Of a DNA stretch of 64,000 bases, positions 34,964-45,385 are shown in pieces. This DNA is from Pyrenula massariospora (lineage: Eukaryota; Ascomycota; Eurotiomycetes; Pyrenulales; Pyrenulaceae). Positions within the stretch are counted from its first letter, which is position 1; each line of letters begins with the position of its first letter. The notes below the pieces were generated by a model that was given only the letters and a program-made list of their open reading frames with translations, was not told the origin of the DNA and did not search any database. The stretch is from the NCBI GenBank assembly GCA_021030905.1, contig JAGFMI010000001.1:372001-436000 (forward strand). The letters are read 5' to 3'. The translations under genes and the position numbers were made by a program.

Positions 34964-35518
34964 ATGGTCACAACGACTAGGGGTAAGGCAGATGAGATCA
35001 CGACTGTAGCGGAATATGTTAAAGATGTGAAAGAAAAAGACGAGCCATTCGATGAGAGCCTGGGGTACCAACTGCTTTTCGTGACGAGAAGGGGAAGATT
35101 CGCAGAAGCAAGCCACTACTGTGGAGCAGAACCTTACAACGTCAGCGGAGACCACAAAATTAGAGGTCCAAAATACGAGAGAGAAAGAGATACGCGTTTC
35201 GAGATGAGAGAGCTCGGGTATTTCATGGTCGGCTGGCCTTGTCCAGAGTGTGCTCTCAAAGAGATTCAGGCTTTCGCAAACTCGAAATGGGAGAGTGGTA
35301 AAGCGATAATCGACGCAGAGTTCGAAATCGATAAAGACAAAGGGAAACGCATGCAAGCAGAATTTAGAATTCACAAAGAAATTGCCGAGATGGAAGCCAA
35401 GATGCATTGTCGATACCAGGGTCTGTGGGAATTTGAAAAGGTAAAGACTGACAAGTACCCTGGTCTCCCTACAAGCTTCAAAACGGATACGACTCGCGAC
35501 CTTCATTTCGAGTTCTAA
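34964..35518 (+). CDS. Cys/coiled-coil protein, group B member 3, 184 aa
   Basis: ATG 34964, single exon (MVTTTRGKADEITTVAEYVK). Order of elements: SHYCGAEPYNVSGDHK (Cys/His), FEMRELGYFMVGWPCPECAL (CxxC), a charged helix from about 105 to 150, then HCRYQGLWEFEK. The same order occurs in the proteins at 22,454 (AACPKCG, YQSMWSRYDK) and 31,352 (HCYGHPIR, HQHLWPDWK), hence one paralogous group. No known domain. The 3' end overlaps a convergent minus-strand frame by 41 bases. Confidence 0.62.
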   Translation: MVTTTRGKADEITTVAEYVKDVKEKDEPFDESLGYQLLFVTRRGRFAEASHYCGAEPYNVSGDHKIRGPKYERERDTRFEMRELGYFMVGWPCPECALKEIQAFANSKWESGKAIIDAEFEIDKDKGKRMQAEFRIHKEIAEMEAKMHCRYQGLWEFEKVKTDKYPGLPTSFKTDTTRDLHFEF

Positions 35519-35705
35519 TCATCAAGAACACGGTGGGGATGAGGCTCGCTACAGATCCAGACAGAATCACCAGAAGCACGTTTAATTGAGGGTCTCGGGC
35601 CACATTACCGTCATCAAACGGCGTGTTGATGCCCGCCGTCTGTATTTCTATCTGTTGCTTGTAGCTGACTTTGCTTGAGCTCATCGGACTGAGTATCACA
35701 CTCAT
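35478..35705 (-). CDS. Small single-pass membrane protein candidate, 75 aa
   Basis: ATG 35705 to TGA 35478. The first half is polar (SSSKVSYKQQIEIQTAGINT). A hydrophobic helix follows (LNVLLVILSGSVASLIPTVF) and then a basic RTRNEGR tail. Codon use looks coding. It overlaps the 3' end of the plus-strand gene by 41 bases. It may be a complete tiny gene or the last exon of the damaged gene just upstream on the same strand (35,997-36,681). Confidence 0.4.
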   Translation of the reverse strand: MSVILSPMSSSKVSYKQQIEIQTAGINTPFDDGNVARDPQLNVLLVILSGSVASLIPTVFLMIRTRNEGRESYPF

Positions 35706-35996
35706 TTCTATTTAGTTGGACGATTAGTACATTAATTTGCTGGGACCGATAATGGCGTCAATGTTGGCTATCACATGTGGGCGTGTCTTGGTCAGACTTT
35801 CTTTACAAATGCTCCCCTGAGGACGATTTGCGGACATTCATTTATAATACCCAGCATTTCCCCAATAGACTGTTTGAGATCTTACCAATTTTGTCTTTAA
35901 ATTATTGCTAGCTCGGGACTTTGCAGTCAAGAGATATCTAAAGATACTTTCCTAAACTTCAATTTTGCTCATTGAACAGTTATACGTCGTAATCTA

Positions 35997-36681
35997 TCAG
36001 CAGAGCTCGGCCATCAGCAGCGTAAGCGTTCCGGGAGCGTTGGAGAGGAGTAGCTTCGACAGAGCCTCAACCACAGTTTCGTGTACAGAGATACCCACCT
36101 CAGAGACGAACGGCTGGTTCAGCTGGGTCCCTCTTGCATTCGCCAAGACAGAGAAATCTTCACAACCCGTTGCACTAGTTTTTTGTTTACTGCGCGAAAG
36201 GGCGGAGTAGATAATTCGAGCCTTAGTGAAGGTCGATGCGAAGTTGTCCAGAGAACAAGCCAGCCTTAAGTCTCTCGAACCTAGACCAGACAGAGGTTCT
36301 TCATTTCAGGTTCCACAAAGCCGTGCACCATAGCTTCCATGCGCCGGCATTGGAAGAGAAACGTGGAGTGTTACGTAAAGCATGTAGCTCTTCCTCCTCC
36401 GTGACAGCAGTATTGCAGGCTTGAAAGAAAGCAAAGTCTTGTGAGTCAAAAGGCAGATTTTTGTGTCATGGGGGATTCAAAGAATTTCCATATGCACTGT
36501 ACGTATTCATTGCATCTTCAAGTTTTCGCCTTAGACCGGAGATGCAGTGCAGAACGATCGTGGAGGAGCCGCGAAAGACTCGTCGAGGTGACTTAGCCTT
36601 TGTTGTCATACGATCAATGCTTTGTAGAAGATGCTTAACTATTTCTTTGTCACATTGTGTCGCGTACGGAGGGACATGCAC
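35997..36681 (-). pseudogene. Unrecognised gene, probably damaged (or with weak introns)
   Basis: Three coding-looking blocks follow each other on the minus strand: from ATG 36681 HVPPYATQCDKEIVKHLLQS ... RRKLEDAMNTY; then NTAVTEEEELHALRNTPRFS ... AWKLWCTALWNLK; then SRDLRLACSLDNFASTFTKA ... VVEALSKLLLSNAPGTLTLL, ending at TGA 35999-35997. The last block is about 100 codons without a start codon. Joins are possible with weak introns (GTGCAT...TTTCAAG; GTAACA...GTCTAG), but the second would remove good coding sequence, so frame damage is equally likely. No family is recognised. Confidence 0.4.
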
Positions 36682-36792
36682 CTATCACCCTCAGTTCTTT
36701 TAAACAGATCTTATCGGCCTAAAGCAGTCGCGCGTCCCCTTCGAGCAAGAATAACTTTTAAATCAGTCTGATAGTACAGTACGTTGCCTCAG

Positions 36793-37244
36793 ATGGAAGG
36801 ATCTCGCATGGCTTTCCTCCTCTCTCAGGTTAACACGATTACATCCGTGCCTGGGGCCGACCCGAACACCGTAGACGAGATGATTAAGGACATCGAAGAA
36901 TTTTTAAAGGAATTATGCGAACTCTACCAGAAAAAGCAGTCGTCCATTGCACAGGCCATCACTGATGCCCAAACAAGAATCTCGGAGATCAAGAAAGAGA
37001 AAGAGGACTTGCATAATTGCTCGGGCGACAAAGCCTGGGAGTTTATGAAGGCGATCGTGGCGTGCTTCAACGAGTTAAAGGTAAGAACACTCGGTCGGCA
37101 ATAACGAAAGTGTCTTTATCCCAGACGAGTATCTCATTTACTGACGGGCTCTGGCGCCAAGACCACGCGGAAAAACTCTCAGTTCAGAGACAATTGATAA
37201 CCTCCGAAGAAGAGCCCATGCTCAAGTCCGGTTGCTGCACATGA
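36793..37244 (+). CDS. Small helical protein, 135 aa, two exons
   Basis: ATG 36793 (MEGSRMAFLLSQVNTITSVP). Exon 1 ends at 37080, a 44-nt intron follows (GTAAGA donor, ATAACGAA branch, ATCCCAG acceptor), and exon 2 is 37125-37244. Residues 25-75 form an amphipathic helix (VDEMIKDIEEFLKELCELYQ, AQTRISEIKKEKEDLH). The tail ends LKSGCCT, a paired Cys near the C terminus that could be a lipidation or disulfide site. I do not recognise the family; helical content recalls the coiled-coil proteins nearby, but the N-terminal Cys/His motif is absent. The intron is at the short end for these fungi. Confidence 0.5.
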
Positions 37245-38120
37245 GCCCAGTGTTGGCCTTCGGAGCACTCTTGGGTGTTGCATTCATAGTCTGAGCGCAT
37301 CAAAGCGCATCGGTTGCTTTCTTCAATCGCACCCATGTATAAATATCTGTACCATCAAACATCAAAGAAGAATTTTGGACACTCTTTCCACCTCCACCCC
37401 ATCAACTCACAATCCAAATCCGCACGTCCTCAACCGCGGGATCGCAAGACCAATATCGCAGAACAGCGACAAGACTGTCTCAAGCGAGATCTACTTCAGC
37501 TTCCGTGATGAAACAGTCGTAGTAGTTGAAGTAAAGCCGCCCACTACAAGTCGAAAAGTCTAGATAGTGCACAATTAATATGAAGTGCAGACCTGTGATG
37601 TCAAGCTCCGCCGGGGTCACATGATCCGTAAAGCCGACCAAGGGTTTGCCCATACATAACATTACAGCTTTTTCCTTTCACAGACATAATGATATTGTTA
37701 GAACCCGCAATTGCGCAGTGTAAAAAAGTTTTCATTCAGTTTCTACACATCTTTCCGTTTCTAGATCTGTAGACGACAGACTTCATCGGTCGTCCGCCCG
37801 CAATCCCACAAAACGCCGTCAATCCATCCCTAATTGTATCCACTCTGAATCGAATGCTAAGTGACTAATTCGTGACTATGTTCATTTCCAGTGACGATGC
37901 AGCGGAAGAAGCAGAAGTTATAATAATAAGCGGCTACACACCGCAATAATAAGACATGTTAAACAATGGCCGCCGCTCATGGTCCCGTCCCAGCTCTTTG
38001 GAAAACTGGATACAAAGCCCCTAACAGCTCCTGCGTACATTGATTCAATACGCGGGAGACATGCAGGCATCAACAAAACGCAGCGCAGCGACAACAATTT
38101 AAAGGCTGAAAGAGCCGAGG
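37245..38120. other. Intergenic region with a start-less coding-like stretch
   Basis: TATAAATA lies at about 37336-37343. Plus-strand 37375-37563 reads strongly coding (RGIARPISQNSDKTVSSEIY, then VVVVEVKPPTTSRKV, stop) but its frame has no ATG back to at least 37261. It may be the last exon of an unplaced gene or a relic. The rest is 3' flank of atfA. Confidence 0.35.
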
Positions 38121-40015
38121 TTATCGCTGCATACCGGCCTGCGCCATACCTTGTGTATGGCCGTTTTGCATGCCAGCCATACCGTATGGATTAGCATGAG
38201 GATTGGGATATGCATTTCCCATCTGTGGATCACCAGGCATACCGCTCATAATCATGCCAGGAATACCTTGCTGTTGCGACACTGGGCAGTCTTTGTGAGC
38301 CAAAAGAAGAGTCTTGAGATTAACGATTTCTTCCCGGAGTTGTTGTACTTGTGCAGAAAGTGCGTCATTTTCGGTGGAGAATAGTTCAACCTTATGCTGT
38401 AGATTGGCCAACCACTGTTTCTTTCTCTGTCGACACTTGAGGGCGGCGACCCTGACCGTAGTGTTAATGCGGGTCTAAATGCATAACAGTGTTAGGAAGG
38501 GCATACCTGTTTCTCTCAAGGAAGTTTTTCCTCTTCTCCTCATCAGTCATCTTCTTACCCGATTGCTCATGACCGTCCTCAATATCTTCACTGTCATCGT
38601 CCTCATCGTCTATATGTGGTTCCAGGTTTGGATCAACATTGGTCGGCTGACCATTGTTTCCTTTGGATTTCTTATTACCTCCTCTTGGGGTTGTATCTTC
38701 AGCCTTGCGTCGGCCGTTGGCTTGAGTCTGGGCCTTGGTATTTTTCTTACCCTTCCCACGTGTGGCAGGCTTCGTATCTTCATGGCTATCTGATCCGGCG
38801 CCACTGATTTCGTGACCGGAATATGATCCTATTGAGCCCCCATTCCGTGCGGATCTCTTCGTTGTAGGACTTGTACTTTGGATTTGAGATTGGGAGGTTT
38901 GAACATTTTGAGGTTGGTTAGGAATAGCGAAGCTGTTATTATTCGATTGGCCACCTTTGGCAAGCATGAAAAGACCATTCGCTGCATCAGTGGCATCTCC
39001 GTGTGCGCTTTGGTCCATGGCTGAGTTGTTCTGCGACTGATCTTCTTGAGGATTTGAAGTGAATTGGCCGGACTTTCTTTGAGCAGCTGCGTTCATCGCA
39101 GTGCGATGGAAGTCGAGCGTGCTCGGTGTTGCGCCGCCGCTTTGCAGCTGCTGGAATAGTGCCTGAGAGTTTGGACTTGGTGCAGGAAACATAGAACCCC
39201 CGCCACCTGGGGTCAAGCCTGTACGCAAAGACGATTCGTTGGGTGTGGGAAATCCACGGCTAAGGCCGTCCGTGAAATAATCACCAGACCCAGCTGGACC
39301 AGCCAGCATCGCAGGGCTTAATGGCCCCGATCGAAGTGAATTTGGCCAAGTGTATCCTGCCCCGTTGCTTGTTCCCCCGATTGCTGGAGACGTGAGGGCA
39401 GCCACCGGAGGAAGCAGCGAACCACCTGGTGTTTGATCAGATGGGGCGCCGAAAGACTTTTCAAATGGGTTGGGTTCGAGCGAAAATTGAGTCCCGGAGC
39501 CAGAGCCGTGAGCGCCGGAGAAATAGTCCAACGATTCCGAGGCGTTCTGTTGTGCAGGTCGCGGAGGAGGCGCAAGAGGTTCGGAAGTCTGGGTTTGAGG
39601 TTTGATGTCTTCGGATTTTGACTCCGCCGGCGCTTGTTTTTCTGCAGATCGTTAGAATCGCCAATCATAGTGTTCTAAAACAATTGCACTTACCCGGTAG
39701 AGAGGCTTTTGGCTGCAGAGGTGAGTTCTTCCTGGACGTTTCTGAGGCTAGAATGTTAGCGAGTGATGACATCGCAGGCAGAGTATCGGTGTAAGTATTG
39801 AGTGGCGGTACACATTGTCAGATGCAGGAGCCAGACAAGGGTCAGACAGTGAGAGCGGTGAATGGATGGAGGGCAGTAGGCGGCGGTGAGGTCAAAGGGG
39901 TGAATGACTAACCTTCGGATTTCAGGATGTTTTTCTTACTGTCCATGGGAGATGAAGTGCGAGAGCTCGGACGCCCAATACGTGGGGAGTTCCTTCGAGC
40001 GATAGCGGTGGCCAT
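38121..40015 (-). CDS. atfA: bZIP transcription factor AtfA/Atf1-type, 540 aa, four exons
   Basis: Exons 40015-39913, 39747-39694, 39641-38507 and 38451-38121. The start MATAIARRNSPRIGRPSSRT is followed by Ser/Pro-rich activation regions (SEPLAPPPRPAQQ, NPFEKSFGAP, GLSRGFPTPNESS). At about 428-490 comes the ATF/CREB basic region and zipper (RNRVAALKCRQRKKQW, then ENDALSAQVQQLREEIVNL), split by a 55-nt intron exactly at RNR/VAA. The tail is Met/Gly-rich. AtfA acts in the nucleus below the Sty1/Hog1-type stress MAP kinase in oxidative, osmotic and conidial stress responses. CRE-like motifs in its own upstream region suggest autoregulation. Confidence 0.93.
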
Positions 40016-40748
40016 GATCCGGGGAAGGGGGGGATGAAGGGGTGGTGGGAGGACAATGACGCAACTGGACGAGTGTCGTAATAGCGAGGCTGGGCTACGG
40101 GGTGCAGGAACCGCAATGCGCGAAGAGTGGGACGCTTGGCACCAGCCGCAGGCCAGGAAGAGCGATTGAAGGTCGAAACCAGGAATGCCAGAGATTTGCC
40201 CAGCTTACTTTTTGGCCCTGTGGAAGGGGAGGAAGATGTGACGACAGAGATGATGTCGAAGGCGGACGGGGGATGGTCGAGGTACAAAAAGGGCGGGCTG
40301 CGATCGCTCTGCCCACTTTTTCTTCTCCCCGGCCGCTTCAGAGAAACCGTGCACCCGCGCTTCCCTCGGTATATTCTCTCCGTTACAAGCAGGTGGTCGT
40401 CTTTCGACAGCCCCCCTGCGCCAACGATGGCCTGCTAATGAGCGATCGAAACATTATCAGCCAGGCGCACTCGCCGTTGCGCTCGTAGCAAATCAGATGG
40501 TGGGCTCAAGAGGGGGGACGGCGATGGCTTCGCAACCAAGTGCCGTGGTGGCGAATCATGATCGCCCACCACCCTCCGCAACCCTCCTCTCCCGGCAGCA
40601 AGGAAAATCGACGTACCTGATCTCGCAGCTCGAGGAGTCGCAGATAATCACCACCAGAGCGTTGCAACTTTTGGCTAATTGCACTGCGGTCTCGACGGCT
40701 CGGACCTTTTCGTCGCTGTCAAGGTACGCGAGACAATCGCCGAGAAGG

Positions 40749-40754
40749 TGACGT
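40749..40754. promoter_or_regulatory. CRE core TGACGT upstream of atfA
   Basis: TGACGT followed by AG, about 735 bases before the atfA ATG. CRE cores are the binding sites of ATF/CREB proteins. Confidence 0.35.
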
Positions 40755-41103
40755 AGGCGCAGTCTTGCTTTGAAATACGCAGGCGTCAGGGGAAAACACT
40801 CTTCACCCTGACAATTCGCGGGACCAAGTAGCAGAAGGCTGGACTGCAATTATTGGCTAGCGTAAACGTTGATGGATTCAGGCTTGTGCCGACTTATGCG
40901 CCAATTCGAGGATTCCGATTGTCTGGTAGCAGGAAACAGCGAGAAAGCAGAATGAAGTCACCGATGACGGAGCAGAAATCGAAGGTGTCCAAATCTAAAA
41001 ATTTGCACCCAAACGCGAAATGCTGACCTGCCCCGCCTCTCCAGCCGCTCTGCCCGCCCGTCTCGGCATTCCAATTGGTGGATCCACGCGTGTTGAGACG
41101 TGG

Positions 41104-41109
41104 TGACGT
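41104..41109. promoter_or_regulatory. CRE-like TGACGTAA upstream of atfA
   Basis: TGACGTAA is a near-ideal ATF/CREB site, about 1.1 kb before the atfA ATG and 38 bases from CACGTG. Confidence 0.35.
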
Positions 41110-41989
41110 AAATTCTCATCAGTAGACTCGAACCAGTCAGAGATTACACGTGACTCCTTCCCCCGAAGTAATGCCGGAATATCAACCCGCATAGCCGGCG
41201 TTGTCACATATCTTTTCGCAATGGCCAAAAAATTTTAGTTGAATTGTTATACAGCTCTGTTGAGCAAGTGTAAGATGTCAATAGGTAAGGGTGCACCCAT
41301 AACAACCGAGCGCTGGAGGTAAAGCCTCCAACAAAGTTTTATCTCAAAGGTCATAAAAGACCTTTAGCAACGTTCGATCGAAAATCAATGATTAGAGTAT
41401 TAGCAAAACACTCAGCGTGTACAAGAGTTTCCCCAGATTTGTGATCTTTACCTCTTTCACTATCCGACACGACTACCTGCCCGAAAGTCACATTGTCAGC
41501 GGAGGCTTCCACTTTGATGAGATGGGTCTACCGCTTTCTAAGACGCCGATTGGATTTTCAGGATTCTCAAACCGTTTGTGCAACTTTGGTGTTTTCTCGG
41601 ATCTGAAGGAGAAGAAGAGGAAGACGCAGCCAGATATGTGGATAGGGAGTCCGTGTTGTCGGGGGGCTTGGGCTGCGTTGATAATGGTGGCGTAGTATAA
41701 AATCATTAGGGTAGGCGAGAGATATAAATAGCGTATTGCATTTGGGTCTTCAATCGGAAGTGGGAGAAAAGATGGGGTTCAAAAAAGCACGTGAGACTCT
41801 GTTTCAAGTGAGAAGAGACCTGTACATTTCTCTGGACGTTGGTATATACAAAAGTCCTCCTGTTGGGATTGAGCTTTTCATTCGCTCATTCTCAACCTAT
41901 CTCATTTTCATGACTATATGCATCTTCATCTATCTCTACTCAACAGTCTCAATACCCGCCCCCCCCCGCGACCCCTTGATGTCTTCCCC

Positions 41990-42655
41990 CTAAAACCCCC
42001 TTTCCCCCAACCACTTCTTCACCTCTGGCGCCCTCCACCCCCGAATCGCAACCTGCTTCGTCCGCCAATTGATGCTCACATTCTCCACCACTCGACCCTT
42101 CATCTTCTTCTGCGCCTTCTCCTCGATCCCCAGCCCCAGCATGAGATGTTCCTTGAGCTGGTGCAAGTCGCCGTCGAGCCGTCGGAGGAGCGTTATGTGT
42201 CTATTTCCGCCGTTCTTCGAGTCGTGGTAGACGGGGTATTGGTTATTCTTTGTTCGGGAGACGTGGTAGGGTAGCCGGAGCGGGGGTGTGGGAGGGGAGG
42301 TTCCGGCGGGGGTTTTGGGAGCGGAGGATGGGGTCGGTGTGGAGAGGTGGGCCGGGAAGGGGAAGGGTTTGGAGTCGGAGGCACGGGTTGCGGATGAGAT
42401 GACTGGAAGGAGTACGTTAGCAGAGCGAAGAGAAAGGGATAAAGAAGGGAGCTAGGTAGGAGAGATCGACTAACTTTCTTGTCTGTCTGCGCGTTTCTGG
42501 CGGCGGTGGAGCTTGTCTAGAGCGTTTACGTTTTCAGGCTTCCGGAACGCGCTTTGTGCGATTTTTCGACTTGGGGGACGGGAAATTGTTGAAGGGTAGA
42601 GGGTCGCTTGGAGGAGAGAGCGCGTTCTTAGGGGTGCTTGGAAGCTGGCGGCCAT
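41990..42655 (-). CDS. img2: Mitochondrial large-subunit ribosomal protein mL49 (Img2), 197 aa, two exons
   Basis: Exons 42655-42475 and 42402-41990; the intron is 72 nt (GTTAGT, GCTAAC branch, TTCCAG). MAASFQAPLRTRSLLQATLY is an Arg/Ser-rich mitochondrial presequence. The conserved C-terminal half has LPYHVSRTKNNQYPVYHDSK, GGNRHITLLRRLDGD and VENVSINWRTKQVAIRGWRA, ending VKKWLGERGF, which is the Img2/mL49 domain of the mitoribosome. A proline-rich stretch links the two. It is divergent from the eIF3e gene across 424 bases. Confidence 0.9.
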
Positions 42656-43079
42656 GTGAATTAGGTACAATTGCGAAAACAAAAGCCCAGAATTGAAGAG
42701 AAGTGAGTGTGGTGGACTCAAATAAAAACCTCGGCGCTGAGATAATTACAATTTCAGATCTAACGCCATCATCTGCTAATCCAAACTCGAAGTCTGCCTC
42801 TGGCCTGCCTCGTATGCTTCCTTGAGAACAATCGATATAAAATATTTGGCGTGGACATGGAAACAAAGCAGCTAGACCGCAACAAGCATAGCCTAAAGTG
42901 CCCTGCAGCCCGCAATGCCAAGATATCAAATGCACACAGAATTTCAGCCCGCGAACCGCATCAACCCTGCGACCACAGACAGGCGAAATTCTATCCCCGA
43001 ATCCCTCAAACTGATCGCACGAAATCAGGAGACTGTCAAGCACTCTTTTAACGCCTCGAAATCGTCACCACTCGCAATC
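42656..43079. promoter_or_regulatory. Divergent promoter of mL49 and eIF3e
   Basis: 424 bases between two start codons pointing away from each other. The eIF3e frame is open back to an in-frame ATG at 42915, but that extension lacks family character, so this is treated as leader. Confidence 0.5.
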
Positions 43080-44518
43080 ATGGCGACCAACGGCGCCGCC
43101 GCTCCAGTCGCTCCAAACGCATCTGCAAATCTTGACATGGCAGACCCTACGGGCGAATTCGCCTTCCTAGACAAGCTTATAAAACACATGGACAGACATT
43201 TGATCTTTCCTCTTCTTGAGCATGAAGCATCTCGGGAAGATCTCTCCGACGCCCGCTACCGCGACCTCACCGAAGCCAAATATCTCCTTCTCAGGAACAC
43301 AAATATGCACGACTACGTCGCTAACCTGTGGAAAGAACTCAACCCATCTTCCGACATTCCCGCAGAATTTTCAAGAAAGCGACAAGAAGTCATTGACCGC
43401 CTAGACCGCTACCAAACCGAAACTGCCACAATCTCGGCCCTCCTTGAAAAAGAAGAAGTGATCTCCCAACTCCGCTCCGACAAAGTCGCCAACCTGAAAT
43501 TCCTTGAAGAGACTCAAGGTGTCACGCCGGAAATGGTCTCCAATCTTTATGATTTCGGCCGCTTCCAATACGAATGCGGCAACTACGGCGATGCCGCTGA
43601 GCTTCTCTACCAATTCCGTGTACTCTCGACAGACAACGACAAAGTCGCGCGAGCGAACTGGGGTAAACTCGTCTGCGAAATCCTAACCACAAATTGGGAA
43701 GGTGCGATGGAAGAAATCAACCGTCTGAAAGAGAGCATCGAAACCCGGCTCTTCAACAACCCTCGTGCGCAGCTCACCGCCCGGGAATCCCTCGTCCACT
43801 ACGCATTATTCCCCTTCTTCAACTACGACCCTGCCCGTGACGCCCTGACCGAACTCTACTTCTCCGCTCCATACATCTCCTCTATCCAAACTGTTTGCCC
43901 ATGGATATTACGCTACCTCGCCGCCGCCGTCATCACAAACCGCAGTCGCAGCAAAAACATTTCCTCCGCCTATCAGAAACAGCTCAAAGACCTTGTCCGC
44001 ATCGTAGCCCAAGAGCAGTACGAATATAACGACCCAATCACCCAGTTCGTAAAAGCATTATACCTAGACTTTGACTTTGAAGAAGCGCAAACCAAGCTCG
44101 TCGAAGCCGAAGAAGTCCTCAAAGGAGATTTCTTCCTCGCCAGCGCAACAGAACCGTTCGTCGAAGCCGCCCGCCACCTCATCTCAGAATCATACTGCAA
44201 AATTCACCAACGCATCGACATCAAGTTCGTCTTCCCCCCCTCCCCCCTTTTTTCCCCTTCCCCACCCCACTCCCGTTCTATTTACTAACAGCCGTTTTAA
44301 ACAGAGACCTATCCCGCTCCCTCTCCCTCGCCCCCAACGAAGGCGAGAAGTGGATCGTCAACCTGATCCGCGACACCCGCGTCGACGCCAAGATCGACTA
44401 CAAGGCGGGGACGGTGGTCATGAACCACCCGCCGCAGAGCGTGTACCAGCAGGTCATCGAGAAGACCAAGGGCGCGTTCTTCCGGACCAGCGTGCTGAGC
44501 AGCGCGGTTGCGAAGTGA
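43080..44518 (+). CDS. int6: Translation initiation factor eIF3 subunit e (Int6), 452 aa, two exons
   Basis: Exons 43080-44224 and 44305-44518; the intron carries a pyrimidine-rich stretch and ends TTTAAACAG. I chose ATG 43080 ([10 protein letters not shown]) because the family's conserved start [20 protein letters not shown] follows closely; an in-frame ATG at 42915 would add 55 atypical residues. Marks are [48 protein letters not shown] and the C-terminal PCI region, ending in [19 protein letters not shown] and [16 protein letters not shown]. It is part of the eIF3 scaffold on the 40S subunit. Confidence 0.95.
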
Positions 44519-45385
44519 GGGAGTGTGGTGTGGGATGGGGCGTTGTGTGTGCATAGCGTTGGCGTTTTTTTATAGCTATGAAAATGTCAGTTTAGGTAAA
44601 AGGGTTTTCATCTAGAGTATGGAGAACGAGCTGGAACGGCTCTTCTTTTCAGGAAAAAGAAATGAGAGAGCAGCGACTTCCAAACCCCACCCCTAAACAT
44701 CTCCCACGTAGTACAAAGCCAAGCCTCCCGCCCTTTCCCCGAGACTATTACAAATCTCCACATCCACCCTTTCGTTCCCAGCGTTATGAAAGTCGTCGCC
44801 GCTCTACGCCCATCCATCTTATCACACAAACTACCTCTATGTAGGTGTTCCAACATCTACCTACTCCGATCGGCGGTGACGCTACTCGCACTTACCCACC
44901 CTTGCCTGGTTCTAGTCCCCATACTCTCTATTTCCACCACCGCACATTACGAATCCCTTACCTTTCAGTTTAGAATCTTGAACTTTTTGCTTTACGTCGT
45001 TTGTAAGCGAGCTGGGTAGGGGAGTTGGACTGCAAATGGTTTGTAGGGGATGGTGTGCTAACCCGATCTAATGTATTTAGCTTATAGGTTATAGCGAGGT
45101 TATATCTCTTGTGAACGGACTCTGAGAAATGAATGATGCGGTCACGTTCGGAATGAGACACTATTACGAGGCGTGTATTGGAAAGGTACTGCTGTTGCCT
45201 GATGTGGAAGGTAAGATTAGATTTGGAAAGACTTGATGCTGGCAATTTGATAAAAGATTTGTAAGGTGTTTAGACAGATCCAGGAAACAACTTAAATTAG
45301 CTAGACATATGTATAATTTTACATCAAACCATCAAATTAATCACAAGAATATCCTCAAAACCCCTCCCCCAATGATGCAACCCAC
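44519..45385. other. Convergent 3' flanks
   Basis: Tail-to-tail spacer between eIF3e and the NmrA-like gene. No frame with coding character is seen. Confidence 0.4.

Larger units (their letters stand above)
40016..41989. promoter_or_regulatory. Long upstream region of atfA
   Basis: About 2 kb with no supported gene. It holds TGACGCAA (40057-40064), TGACGT at 40749 and 41104, and CACGTGACTC (41147-41156), which combines an E-box with a Gcn4 half-site. From about 41,200 on it is probably the 3' flank of the mL49 gene; a frame at 41488-41706 (minus) has an ATG but no family resemblance. Confidence 0.4.

Noticed and set aside
42915-43079. In-frame N-terminal extension of eIF3e
   Set aside because: The added 55 residues lack family character and ATG 43080 sits at the usual place before the conserved start.
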